64,000 nt of DNA from Ascidia mentula (Eukaryota > Chordata > Ascidiacea > Phlebobranchia > Ascidiidae), in NCBI GenBank assembly GCA_947561715.1, contig OX387201.1, positions 1,568,001-1,632,000 of the forward strand, read 5' to 3'. Below are positions 37,511 through 49,554 of this stretch, piece by piece. Under the pieces are notes generated by a model that did no database searches, was not told where the DNA came from, and saw only the letters and a list, made by a program, of their open reading frames with translations. Position numbers and translations under genes: made by a program. Within the stretch, counting starts at the first letter, position 1. Each line of letters starts with the position of its first letter.

Positions 37511-39614
37511 GTTGTCTGCTTCTTTCAAAAATATCCAATATGACCCGAATCTTTTAGCCTCAGTAACACTTTAGTACCAAACGTTCTTGTGTTCTGTTCT
37601 CAAATTTTGCTGTTGACTCTATAGAAACTGTTGCATAAATGTTTAAGAAAAAGGTGAACCTGTTCTGGATTCCTTCTGGACGTCGACATTCTATCTCCCG
37701 GCCGGTTTATTAAACGCCGAGCAGTTCTTTCTAAACCCCTGGTTTCGCAGACATCGGCGCACGGTAATTACAAACATCGGCGTCGACCCTGACAGGGCGT
37801 GTTATTAAAAGTGTAAGCAAGAAAGAAAATGTCGGTTTTAACGGAAACGAAATCAAGTTTTCATTTTGGACAAAAAACTTCTAACGCATTCCCATGTTAC
37901 TAAAACCAGTGACGTAATTCAGCTTGTAGTCATCAGGTTTGAATGTTTTGAAATTGCGTAATGACTGTGAATTTTTTGCTTTGCTGCGCTTTAGCACCCT
38001 TGGTTGTTTTGCAACAACTGTAAATACTGAAAAAAAAATTTAAACCGTCAAAATCAAGGGAAATTCGTATGCGTTATAATGACAATAGTTTGAATAAGTT
38101 CCTTATTGCTGCGCTTAGGGAGAACTTGGTTCTTTGTAAGTCAAGGAAATTTGCATGCATTTCCAGTTTCTAGATGATGCGACTGCTAGCTAGAATGCTT
38201 TTATCCACATTCTAAAGTTAAGTAAAAACTTGTGTGCCCAGATATCACAGTTACATTCCTCCCTCTTATTTATAAAAACGTATTCTCGTTTGATTCTATT
38301 TGAATAAGCGATATCGATGATGCCTGCAAACACAGGCGAAATATATATGTCGTAGAAACTTTAAACAGACAGGCGACTCAGGATTATTTATAATATTTTG
38401 TATTCTCGATTAGTTCGGCTTATTTGTTATCCTTCGGTCGCTCGATTTACGTCTGGCAGTGACTATCTTGGCGGATATAAGCTGATAATCCCAGACAACT
38501 AAATGCAATGTAAATTTGCTGGCAGATTTTGAGATTTTGGGTTATTGTCCCAAACCCATTTCGAATATCACAACAATTGCTGAACTGTTTAACCGAGATT
38601 ACTGTCAACCCCACTGCTGTTAGTTTATGTGGCATGATTGCGCCAAAACAAGGAAAGGCAATAATCAATAGGATATATATAGTGATATAGGATTGCTGAA
38701 CAGTTTAACCAGGCAAAGAGAAACTGTGTTGAATTACTTTTAAGTGGTTTGGTCGCTTTGGATATTTAAGCAAGCGTTTAACAATAAATACGTGAAAAGG
38801 TTTAACGTAGGACAGCGAAATGTGGCGTTAAGTCCATAAATAAACACTGAATAATCCATAGGCAGTCTTCGTGTTGATAAACAAAAGTAAATTGACCTGG
38901 TTGAAAAAATTACCCTGTTCGTTACCACAAACAACCGATGATTTGTATGAAAGGGCAATTTTCAAATTATTTCACTGTGTAAGCAGAAAAGGTCTGGTGC
39001 ACGTTTACGTTTATGGAAGGAAGCGTTTTTTTTCTGAAAAAGTTGAAAAACCTTTCCGCGTAAATGCAGAATGAGCCAGAAAAGGGTAAACATGTGTTTG
39101 TTTCTGGTAATACGTTGAGTTTCTGTTTAGTTTATTGTAAAATCCATTTTATGTTACGCGAAAAAACCTTGAATTAATAATTTGCTTGTGTCATGTCACG
39201 TGATGACCGGCTGGTATTAATCAGCACATTTTAGTCACGCTTGAGTAGACGTTCTACAATTGTAATTATGGCGTAGTTTATTGTGTGCAAAGGTTATTTA
39301 TTTTCATCTTTGTATTTTTATTTTGAATTAAAATTATAATTGCTAACACGCCTAATTGTGGACGTGAGTAACGCATGTTTAAATATTTTGCATTTAAGCC
39401 AAACATTATCAAAAAATACTGTTTTCCGTTTAGTTTAGACCATATGGCAAATTCATTTTCATTCAGTTGCAAAAAAAAGAGATATCAGATTTCAAGTACA
39501 GATTGTGTGATTATGTTTACATGCAACTTTCATCACTATGCCATGCCAAACAACATCGATTTGTCAAAAGCACAAAATTAACATTATTGTATTTACTATT
39601 TGCAGAAAATAAGC
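37511..39614. other. Intergenic, 5' regions of the kringle gene and ABCB7
   Basis: Divergent start codons lie at 37510 (-) and 39615 (+). A strong acceptor (TATTTGCAG|AAAATAAGCATG) at 39605/39606 sits ten bases before the ABCB7 ATG, so a leader intron or trans-splicing is likely. The spliced-leader-like repeat at 38293 is described separately. No coding exon seen. Confidence 0.5.
38293..38360 (+). repeat. Perfect Ciona spliced-leader sequence heading a hairpin repeat
   Basis: ATTCTATTTGAATAAG at 38293-38308 is identical to the 16-nt Ciona spliced leader. It is followed by CG, not GT, so it lacks the 5' splice site a working SL RNA gene needs. Next come CGATGATGCCTG, a short loop and CAGGCGAAATATATATGTC, with GCCTG and CAGGC able to pair. 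The related copies at 27531, 33510 and 62354 show it belongs to a dispersed family. Confidence 0.65.
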
Positions 39615-41630
39615 ATGCTTTCCAGGTTGCATAGTTGCAGACACCAATTGACAGTGTGTGTGAGGCCAGCACTGTTGGTCACTGCACATCACCCAATACA
39701 GAACTATGAAAGTCACCAACTTGTACATCGAAGAAAGATAACATTAAAAAATGTGAGATACAATGCCATGCATGGAGCTGTTGTCGGTGAAGATAAAAGT
39801 CTCAACGTGGAACCTGTGAATTCCAAACAAATACTTAAATTTATGTTGTCCTATGTTTGGCCAAAAAACAACCCTCCGGTTCGAAGAAGGGTGGTTTTTT
39901 CACTGTCTCTGCTGGTGGCTGCAAAACTGGCAAGTGTTCAAGTCCCTTTTCTATTTAAACGGATTGTAGATGCTTTTGGCGAAGCTGGACTAAATTTAGC
40001 AACACCTGAAAATGCAGTGTTTACAACTGGTGTATGTCTTATACTAGCATACGGCACAGCAAGGGCAAGTGCTGGACTATTCGGGGAGCTCAGAGATGCT
40101 GTGTTTGCCAGAGTTGCACAAAGATCGATCAGAAACATTGCCAAAAATCTGTTCAGTCATTTGCATGAACTTGACTTGACATTTCACTTGTCAAGACAAA
40201 CTGGTGCCCTTTCCAAAGCCATAGATCGTGGAACGAGAGGAATTAACTTTGTTTTGCGAGCTCTGGTTTTCAACATTGTCCCCACTGCATTTGAGGTGAC
40301 ACTTGTAAGCACTCTGCTTTGGTATAAATGTGGCGGCAACTTTGCCTTAGTTACTTTGGCTACATTATGCACTTACGCCACATGGACACTTGCCATAACA
40401 GCATGGCGCACCAAGTACCGTGTACAGATGAACAAAGCAGACAGCAAGATTGGCACAATAGCTGTTGATTCTCTAATAAACTATGAGACAGTGAAATACT
40501 TTAATAATGAGGAATATGAAATCAAGCGTTACGATAAGGTACTGGCTGATTACGAAGAAGCAAATTTAAACACAAATATGTCCCTTGCCCTTCTCAATTT
40601 TGGTCAACAGTTTATATTTACCTGTGGTTTAACAGGCATCATGCTTCTTGCAGCTCACGGCATCAAAGAGGGTTCTCTAACTGTTGGGGATCTTGTTCTT
40701 GTGAATGGTTTATTATTTCAATTATCTGTGCCATTGAATTTCCTCGGGTCAGTATACAGGGACATCAGGCAAGCTGTGATTGACATGCAATCAATGCTCA
40801 GTCTGATGAGCACAAAACAAAATATTGCCCGGGACATTACAGCTCCAAAACTTGTGCTACCAAGAGAACAGACCTCCATTACATTTGAGAACGTTTCCTT
40901 TGCATACAACCCAGAAAAGACAATCATTGACAAATTGAGCTTCACAGTAGAACCTGGACAAAAGGTTGGGATTGTTGGAGGAAGTGGCAGCGGAAAATCA
41001 ACCCTTGTCCGATTGCTTTACAGGTTTTATGATCCACATGCTGGAACCATCAGCCTTGGTGGAAATGACATCAAAGATTTGGATGTAAATAGTGTAAGGA
41101 GCCTTATTGGGATTGTTCCTCAGGAAACGGTGTTGTTCCACGACACCATTTACCACAACATTGCTTATGGCGACTTAAATGCAACAGAGGAGCAAGTATA
41201 TGAAGCGGCAAGGATGGCTGACATTCATGAAGCAATTCTTCAAATGCCGCTTCAATACAAAACCCAAGTTGGCGAAAGGGGTTTAAAACTATCTGGTGGT
41301 GAAAAGCAGAGAGTTGCGATTGCACGCGCCATCCTAAAAAATCCCTCATTTTTGCTGTACGACGAAGCCACATCATCTCTTGACTCAATTACAGAGGAAA
41401 ACATTCTTGCAGCCGTGCAGAGGATTTCCAAAGACAAAACCTCAGTGTTTATTGCACACAGACTTTCAACTGTGATGGATTGTGACAAGATTTTTGTGCT
41501 CGACCACGGGAATGTCGCGGAGCAAGGAACACACAATCAACTCTTGGCAAACCAAAATTCAATCTACTATAACTTGTGGTCGAGCCAACATAAAGCAGTC
41601 TTAGAGAATTGTGACAATTTTAGGGAATGA
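39615..41630 (+). CDS. ABCB7: ABCB7, mitochondrial ABC transporter (Atm1 type)
   Basis: A single open exon encodes 671 residues from the ATG at 39615. The reading frame continues upstream to a TTG, but a splice acceptor falls in between. ABCB7/Atm1 sits in the inner mitochondrial membrane as a half-transporter dimer and exports a glutathione-linked sulfur compound needed for cytosolic Fe-S assembly. The N-terminus is basic and Ser/Arg-rich, as in a mitochondrial presequence. The membrane domain (about 85-390) carries the family hallmarks HLSRQTGALSKAIDRGTRGI and NYETVKYFNNE. The nucleotide-binding domain has Walker A GGSGSGKST (about 456), signature LSGGEKQR (about 559), Walker B FLLYDEA (about 577) and the H-loop AHRLST. 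All catalytic motifs are intact. It ends shortly after the ATPase domain, without the Cys-rich tail of the human protein. A poly(A) signal lies at 42212. Confidence 0.97.
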   Translation: MLSRLHSCRHQLTVCVRPALLVTAHHPIQNYESHQLVHRRKITLKNVRYNAMHGAVVGEDKSLNVEPVNSKQILKFMLSYVWPKNNPPVRRRVVFSLSLLVAAKLASVQVPFLFKRIVDAFGEAGLNLATPENAVFTTGVCLILAYGTARASAGLFGELRDAVFARVAQRSIRNIAKNLFSHLHELDLTFHLSRQTGALSKAIDRGTRGINFVLRALVFNIVPTAFEVTLVSTLLWYKCGGNFALVTLATLCTYATWTLAITAWRTKYRVQMNKADSKIGTIAVDSLINYETVKYFNNEEYEIKRYDKVLADYEEANLNTNMSLALLNFGQQFIFTCGLTGIMLLAAHGIKEGSLTVGDLVLVNGLLFQLSVPLNFLGSVYRDIRQAVIDMQSMLSLMSTKQNIARDITAPKLVLPREQTSITFENVSFAYNPEKTIIDKLSFTVEPGQKVGIVGGSGSGKSTLVRLLYRFYDPHAGTISLGGNDIKDLDVNSVRSLIGIVPQETVLFHDTIYHNIAYGDLNATEEQVYEAARMADIHEAILQMPLQYKTQVGERGLKLSGGEKQRVAIARAILKNPSFLLYDEATSSLDSITEENILAAVQRISKDKTSVFIAHRLSTVMDCDKIFVLDHGNVAEQGTHNQLLANQNSIYYNLWSSQHKAVLENCDNFRE

Positions 41631-44600
41631 TTTGGCAAAACTAAGTTGTTTTAGAAAAATTTTTGCATTATGCCAACTGTTGGCGTTGGTCAAATTGTTG
41701 GTTGCTTGTTTGTGTACGACTCTGATGCAATGAAAAGTTTGGCCTGCAAAGGGTTTTTGTAAATAGCTAATTTTATCTTTTGATCAGATTTGTGCATTTA
41801 TTTGGAAATGTATTTACTCTTTTTCACTTAGTACATGCGACTTTATGTCACCATTTCTTTAGTACTTACCCTGACTTTATTTTTGCTATTTCTTGTGATT
41901 GCCTATTTGCATTTTTTTGTTTAGAAATGCCACATCCAAAAATTTGCTAAATTCATATTGTTAACATTTTAACATGTAATGTGTTTATCTTTGTACACTG
42001 CAGTGAAAAGGTATATTGTTTGTGGCAGTTGTGTTTCAAAAGATTTCCGCATAATGATTTTGTCACAAAATGTTTTGATCAAGCAGAATTCCTTCCAAAA
42101 TATATTATATAAATTTTCCTTTTCCCTGCTTCCCGAGGTTTGCTAGGTAAAATGAAGCAGATTAAGAGTTTTGAAACATTGGGCTGATTGTAATGGACCA
42201 GTTGTGTGAACAATAAAAATAAAAGCATATTCGTTTTAGGTTTTATCGGCCACGTTTTTAAAATTCCTAGCGAGGCATCACGTGAACTGTTAAGTCCTTT
42301 ATTAAAAACCAACCCAATTGAAACCTCGTTATCTTCTGCTGACATCGGCGAAAACACCAACCCTGTTTTCTCGCTGTATTAAACAGAAGGTACCGCATTC
42401 ATTTATTTCGTCACGAATTACAACCGGTTTAGTGCACAACCACCGGTCGGGACTTCACCCAGTTTGTCGGATATTTGGTGTGGAAAAAACGTAACTTTAC
42501 ATAATAAAACTTTGGAGCTGGTTTTATGTCTCGAAGTACCACAACCAAGCAAAATAATTTATCTCTTAGACATGTCGCAAATCAAACTCTCTTTTCAGAA
42601 TCCTTGTCCACCAAAAGACGTAATGGTCGACTAAATCTCTTCACAGTTAGGGCTCGTTTCTACAAAAGAGAAAAATTCCGTTTACTCGTGATATTTGGAC
42701 TAACAAGATACCACAGCGGACAGTGATTGGAAGGAAATCACAGCAGTCAACCTAGCTTTTTTCTCACAATGCCTTCTTTCATGCAATTTTGGTTAATGGT
42801 AAACTTTGATGTCGTTGTTGGCGTAACGTACGTTTAATACATTATGAGCACTGGTTATAAAATTGTTGTATCGCAAAACAATATTCAACTAAAAAAAGAG
42901 AAGGTCACTCATATCATCCATAATAGTTGCGCTGTTGTTTGGACGAAGCCTTCCCGCAGAATACCGTAAAAACAAGTCAAGGTCAAACGGGTCAAAATCG
43001 TTTGCCGACCGCCGAGCCTCAAAAAATGTCCAACTTCTTGGAAACGACCACGAAAAAACCCGCAAACACTTTTTGGAAGCCAGTAGTTAAAGTTGTGACT
43101 CACGGTTTAATCATATCGTGTTGGCATGCAATAACTCGCTGTTATGGAATAAATAGAATTGTGCAAATGCTAGCTATTTCGTTTTGTAACACATTTGTGG
43201 CCTTCAGCCAATAGAACCAACATGGCTCAATAGTAATTCATAGATAATAATTATCCTTCTGCAGATGTTCACAAATGGGCGTTGGTTCTGGTGAGTCGTT
43301 TTAATGTTGTTGGGACGTCACCACTTGGAGGCTTATGAAGTGTAGGCTATATTTCTGTATCCCACTGTGTGACATTTCAGCTGTTGCTCTGATAAAATAA
43401 CAAATTATTGCTATATAGTACGTAAGTGAATTCATGTCCACAAAAGTAAAAAAAATAGATTTAATATATATCAAAAAGTGAACAAAGTGCAAAATTTACT
43501 TGGAAATTGCAACTGCATTGCTAGATCCTTGTATGTAAATGGTTTTATCCAGCAAGAAGATATGTTATTTAGTTAACTGGTTAAGAGGATTAACACATAC
43601 ACGCATTTACCAGATCAGCACGGAAGGCAGAGGTGCGTACCACTGGTGCCGATACCCGGAAAACGCTAAGTCACCGTGAGATTATTCATCCTGATGACGC
43701 GTTCAAAATTTCCCCATGCTTTGCACCGAAGTTGTTGGTCAAGTTCGCTGCTGCACGTTCTAGAACTTGACAAGCAACAATCTTCCGGAATTTCTGTGAC
43801 TGAATTAAGTTTATACCTCACCATACCTGTTATGTAATGACTAAAGGTTTATTGATTCTTCCTAAATTAACATCGTGATCAATGATCGCTACATCAGGTA
43901 ACGAAGAATTTTTTATAATTTTAATAAACTAGTTGACCTCAATGTGAAACATTTTGTTTCCAACAATTAAAATCGTAACAGTGCCTGCGTACATTTGATA
44001 CACTTTGTGTAGAATGTTATGCACATGCACTAACAGTAAGCTACCTGGTTTCTTGTTTTGAATGCCAAACCACTGATGTGTTGCGCAATTGCCAACAAAC
44101 CACGTGACCCACAAGATTGCGAGTTGTCGGTGATTGCGTTCGAAACTCGACTTCATGTATTTAATTTCAATTTATCAAGCATAGTAAAATCCTATGCAGA
44201 AAGTGTGATTTATCAAACCATGGTTTTTTGTGCTTTTAAGTGCAAATGTTTTAATTACATTAAGGGTTTAAAACCTGGTTGCTATTTGGAGTACTGTATG
44301 ATGCAATCTCTTCATAGACAACAAACTAGATTTTTTAATAACTGTTTAGCTTAACCAACCAGGTGCAAAAAAGTAAGCGTGAAAAACATTTACGTCAGTG
44401 TTCTTACTGTGACATAAAAGTTTAGCCGTTTTCCAATATTTACTGATCTTAAACGAGCCCCAAACTTCTGTATTTCAATACCACAACCAACCATTTAAAC
44501 ACTCATTTTGTTTTACAGCTTATCGTCAATACCACCGTCATATTGTTTGCACACGATACTAAAGTCAAACGTCATGTCCAGTTTTTTGACGTCATTGTAC

Positions 44601-45246
44601 TTGACCTTGGCGTTCTGATTTGCTTTTTTTGCCTGAGGCTGAGTTTTAACTCAAACGTAAATGAATGACGTCATCTCATGCAAAACTGTGCCTTTCTTCT
44701 TACAGAAGACTAAAGCTTTGGTTGCAATATTGGAAAAGTTTTTAATGAGGAAACTAAAAACGTTTTTGTTATACCTTCGCCATGTGTTATTTTTTTGCCC
44801 TGACAGTATGTTAATGCTTTAAAACGATATATATGCCTTGTACCGGTAAGAAATTGTTCGCTTGTATGTCAAGAATGTTTGCCTGTAATTCTTAAAAAAA
44901 AATATTTTCTGTAGAGTTAGAGTAAGAATTATCACCTGGGTAGAATACGATTTTTTCTATGGTTTATTTTGTGAGCATTGTGTTGGCACGTACAAATCGG
45001 ACATTTGTACCTACAAATGAACCGGTGGCAAGTTCATTTACGCAAAGACCCCACGTTTTTCCCTAATGACTCGGTTTGTGCAAAACAACCTTTGTCGACG
45101 ATATGTAAAAGTACCTTTGGGTAAGGTACGATATGAGCACGACACAACAATTAGTCGGTAACTGCCGGGTATCGGTTTATTTGGAGCCTCGTGCGTTAAT
45201 CAGCGCTTGCCCTTCGGTGGTATGACGTAACGGTGCTGCGGCACTT
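41631..45246. other. Intergenic, left part of the tandem duplication
   Basis: The first 600 bp are ABCB7 3' UTR. From about 44205 onward the sequence is duplicated at 50575. Open frames here are short and lack codon or splice support. TGACGTCA palindromes occur at 44587 and 44666. The first of these and its flanks are shared with the second copy at 50955. Confidence 0.5.
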
Positions 45247-45319
45247 CATATAAGGACCACCGAAAAGTGCTGCAAGATTAATTTCAGTTTTATCTTCGAG
45301 CGAGAAACTGAAGAGAAAA
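45247..45319 (+). promoter_or_regulatory. Proximal promoter and leader of copy A
   Basis: A TATA-like CATATAAGGACCACCG lies about 70 bases before the ATG and is conserved in copy B (TATATAAGGTCCACCG at 51667). The leader TTTATCTTCGAGCGAGAAAC is identical in both. Just upstream, TATCGGTTTATTT and TGACGTAAC (a CRE-like half site) are also conserved between copies. Confidence 0.75.
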
Positions 45320-48300
45320 ATGAAGACTTTGCTTCTACTCTGCTGCGCTGTTTTCGCCGTGTCGGATGCATTTTTTATCACTTCCTGTGAGTATCTAAAA
45401 CGAGCAATTAATTTTGTCGAAAACTGTACTTTAACACTGGTAAAATGGTTTCAGCAGGCTGCTTGCAAGGATATAACTATTTTCGTAATAGAACTAATTT
45501 TAAAAATACCCAAGATATATTTATCTTTTCATACGAATGTAGGAAAATTGCACAGGTCGCTGTTAACCTCTTTGTACAATGTAACAAATTACTTTCACGA
45601 AATAGCTGAAAAAGGTCATGAAAAATAGTGGGCAACTAACATATAATTGCCGTTTCTTTTGTACAGCTCGCTGCAAACCACCTTCGAGGCCATACCACGG
45701 TACTTACAGGACGAGGAAGTCAAGTTATAAATGGGGAGAAAAAATAACGTATTACTGCACATCGCGATACTTTCGCCTGCGAAAGCCTTTGACGCGAACT
45801 TGCATTTTCGGCACATTTCAACCAAAGGTGGAAGCTTATTGTGGTAAGTTGAAATTTAAAATGCTTTTATAACAATGTCACATAACTCATGTTAGTTAGC
45901 CGTTCAACCCGGTTAAAATCTCCATGGTCGCCAATGTAAGCGAGGCCCTTCTGGAAAAACAAAACATAATTGGTCCATGCTGCACCCAATCAGAAATCTT
46001 AAAACTTTTATATCTCATTATTTAGACCCAATTTGTTCGCGAGGTTACGCTTGGATGGGTTACTACGACCGTGACGACCCATCAGCAACTGGAGATCACG
46101 AGACTCTGTCGGATTTGAGGAAAAAACATCCCAAGCTCTGCGCCAGACCGATTTCCATACAAGCAAAGGTTAGGGGGAGTCTCGCAGATTACAGAACCAC
46201 TGGCCAGAAGGTTGAAATATCACCGACCCTCGGACTCCGTTGTTTGAATAAGAATGTGAAAGGAAATTGCAAGGATTACATTGTCAGGTTTTGCTGTGGT
46301 GAGTAACTTGCCCCCAAGTTTTCTGTGTTCGCTTGACGAGGAAAGAATTTTATTGACTTTATTTCATAAACAAACAGACGTCAATGAATGCGATAATAAT
46401 CCGTGCAACACCAACGCCAGGTGCAATAACTTCGCTGGAAGCTACCGATGTACTTGTAACACTGGTTATACTGGTAATGGACGAACTTGTACTGGTAAGT
46501 TCATATGTTGTTGAAACCCTATGTTGTCCTTTATGTTATGTGTAAATCGACCTTTTCTTCACTCGTAAAATCCTCTGCAGTTCCATCGATACTTATTTAA
46601 GTGATTCTGGCAATCATTCCCCATTCTGTTGCAATGGTTCTGACGATTTTCACCTTATGTATAATTGTACCACAATCACGAAACCGTTTATTTTCACTGA
46701 CGTTTGTTTTTGTAGTTCCATCGACATTGTATTGATACCAAAATATTGTAAAACTTTTGATACTTTTATCACACTTTGGAGATGATTAAAAATGTGTTTG
46801 AAATTTTGTAGACGTTGACGAGTGTGCGAGCTCTCCTTGCCATGAACATGCAACTTGTACCAACACCGTTGGAAGTTATGGTTGTGCCTGCAACAGTGGT
46901 TACTCTGGCAACGGGCACTCTTGTGGAGGTAAGATATGTATTCATAATAAACCGTATGCATGATTTTAATTCCTCACATTTTAAAAAATATTTGCAAAAG
47001 ATCATTCTTGTCTAGCGGCGTAAAATTGATCCAAAAACAGGATCTGTGCAATAACAAATTTTATTTTCAGATATAGATGAGTGCGAAGGTGATGGAGCGT
47101 GTGGAGAGGGAGCGGTTTGTACAAACACAGATGGTTCGCACACATGCAGTTGCCCTAACGGTTACACTGGAAATCCGTATGTTCAGTGCACAGGTACGTA
47201 TTAAGCTCAACTTCAACTTTTTTCATTCTTTCACTAAAATACACACCGTGATTCTGATTAAACGTGTATACTTGGCCGAAACTTTTTTGTTTTATCCGGC
47301 GTTGAACAAAATGGCAGAAACGATGGATAGAAACACTGCGGAATGCTCCTAAAGTATTTGACTCTTATGGCTTTTGTAGATGTTGACGAGTGTGCGAACT
47401 CCCCGTGTCACGAACACGCATCTTGCAGCAACTCCGTTGGAAGTTATAGTTGTGCTTGCAATACTGGATATTCTGGCAACGGGCATTCATGTCAAGGTAC
47501 AAATTATGATACTGTTTGGAAAATAGGAAAAAAATCAACCAAGAGTCCACTCTTCGTTTATTCGAATATTTCTAATATCATGTCCACTTTTTCGAATAAT
47601 TGATATTAATAAACTAAGGTCAAGAAGTGGTTCTTTGTTTATTGTTAAAATCACTCGAATCGATTAATTAAAACCCAACAAACACAAGAAAAAAAGAAGA
47701 TTAACCTTAAGATACAATGGAGTGCACTCTGCAACAACAAATATGTTTTCAGATATAGATGAGTGCGAAGGTGGTGGACCGTGTGGACAAGGAGCTGTTT
47801 GTACAAATACAGATGGTTCGCACGCGTGCAGTTGCCCAAGAGGTTACACTGGAAATCCGTATGTTCAGTGCACAGGTATGTAATAATCCCAACTTCAACT
47901 TTATTCAACCCTCAACTAAAATACACACCGTGCTTCTGATTAATACATGACCGAAACTTTTTTTGTTTTGTCTGGCGTTGACCAAAATCATCGCACCGTA
48001 TTGCGTTGACGTAATAATTCCAACCAATTGCCAGTTTCTATGCACGCAGGATCACAAACAATGATTTGCAAAAGTTTGATCACGAATTTTGCCTTTCAGG
48101 AGTCTCGTGTCCTCAACCGACCGCACCCAAAAACGGAAAAGTGTCTACACTTAAAACTTCCTACCAGCCTGGCGACCATGTCTTCTTCAAATGTTACATT
48201 CATTACAAGGATATTACAACCCCTAAAACCTTTCCCAGATATACTTGTCAAGCCAATGGTGAATGGAGCGGACACAAGCCGACATGTGAAGGTAAGGATT

Positions 48301-49554
48301 GATGGGGGTGCATGGAAGGGTTTACGAAGATGGGCCAGGATTGTTTTTGCGAAAATACAACATTTCCAAACAAACTACAGAATTTTTTAACTAATGAACA
48401 CTTAGTTGTTGGCGATCACAGACTCGGATAAAAGTGCTTTTTTATTTAACTTATCAATTACTAACTTAGATGAGTTGTGTAAAAGTATTTTGTTACAATC
48501 GCTTTTAACCGAAAGTATTTTATTAACCAGGATCTTGTGATTTTGCCTGCAATCCTTTTCCGGGATTACACCGGGGATCTCCCCCTTGTGGCTGCAATGC
48601 AACTTGTGAAGAAGAAGAAAATTGTTGTCGAGATTTTGTGCAAGCTTGCGGTAAGTTGTTTTATTTGTTAGCTTGGTGTGATAATGCGGAGTGTAATTCA
48701 CGGCACTGACGTGCAACAATTTACCGTGGAATCATTTAAATTTTGTAAATTCGCATCGTCGGGTTTTTTCCAGAAGGTATTTTATTACAAATATTTCATA
48801 TATTCATAGCTCTACTGGCAAAACATATTTATGTCCAAAAGATATGTTACCACATTGGAAAAGTGGTGTTGCAATCGTCGGTTCATGAAGGATGTGTTTT
48901 CGGCCAAGATGTTGAATAATAATCATGTACAAATTACAATAAGTTGATTTTTTTGATCAGACATTGGTTTACCTTCCCCTTAAAATTTTCTACAAACTTT
49001 CATTTCTTCGGTTGATAAAATTTTTATGCAAATTTTTTATGTTCCTGGTTTGTTTTCAGCAACTTGCCCCATCCTCTGTTAAGACCGAAATTTTTAGGGA
49101 AACTAGACGTTTATTATATGCGGTGCTTTCGTTGGCTCACTTCGGGCAAAAATGTTGCTTGACGACATACGTGCACCAAAGTAATCATGACGTGGTCGCG
49201 GACCGACCGTGTCAAATACTTTAAGAACTATAACTTATTCAAACTTTTGCATCAGATACACTGTGGATATAACTATGCCTATCTTAATAAAAGTTTGTTT
49301 TCTTCGAATCGCATGTTTTCTCTAAGGTTAACGGAGACTCAGTAACAGATTTAGCAGAAAATACTATAAATAAAACTGAAAATTGTTAAACAGAAGGCAA
49401 TTGTTTTTAAGGCTGAAATCATAACAGTCAATAATATTGTTTTGTTCATTTTACAGTGAATCCTCCACCAACCTTCAGCCCTCCGATATGGTTTACGCCC
49501 CCAACAAGAGCAACAAGAACAATACCAACCCATCCACCTTTGGGAAAGAAATGA
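45320..49554 (+). CDS. Secreted sushi-WxxW-EGF(5)-sushi-SMB protein, copy A
   Basis: Eleven exons join to 507 residues, every intron in phase 1: 45320-45386, 45667-45843, 46026-46298, 46378-46494, 46812-46928, 47071-47193, 47380-47496, 47753-47875, 48100-48291, 48531-48650 and 49457-49554. Each internal exon is one domain. In order these are: signal peptide ([17 protein letters not shown]); sushi (23-81); WxxW domain as in mucins and CILP (82-172; [27 protein letters not shown]); five EGF domains, with calcium-type D-[VI]-[ND]-E-C starts (173-371); a second sushi (372-435); a somatomedin-B-like Cys cluster (436-475; [17 protein letters not shown]); and a Pro/Thr tail ending GKK. It should be an extracellular matrix or humoral protein; no enzyme domain is present. 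The exon corresponding to the second SMB of copy B seems decayed near 49062. A poly(A) signal lies at 49630. Confidence 0.92.

Noticed and set aside
38293-38308. Functional SL RNA gene
   Set aside because: No GT donor follows the leader sequence, and the downstream block is shared with other repeat copies.
39600-39614. In-frame TTG upstream of the ABCB7 ATG as start
   Set aside because: It overlaps the splice acceptor TTTGCAG, so it is intronic; the ATG at 39615 is used instead.
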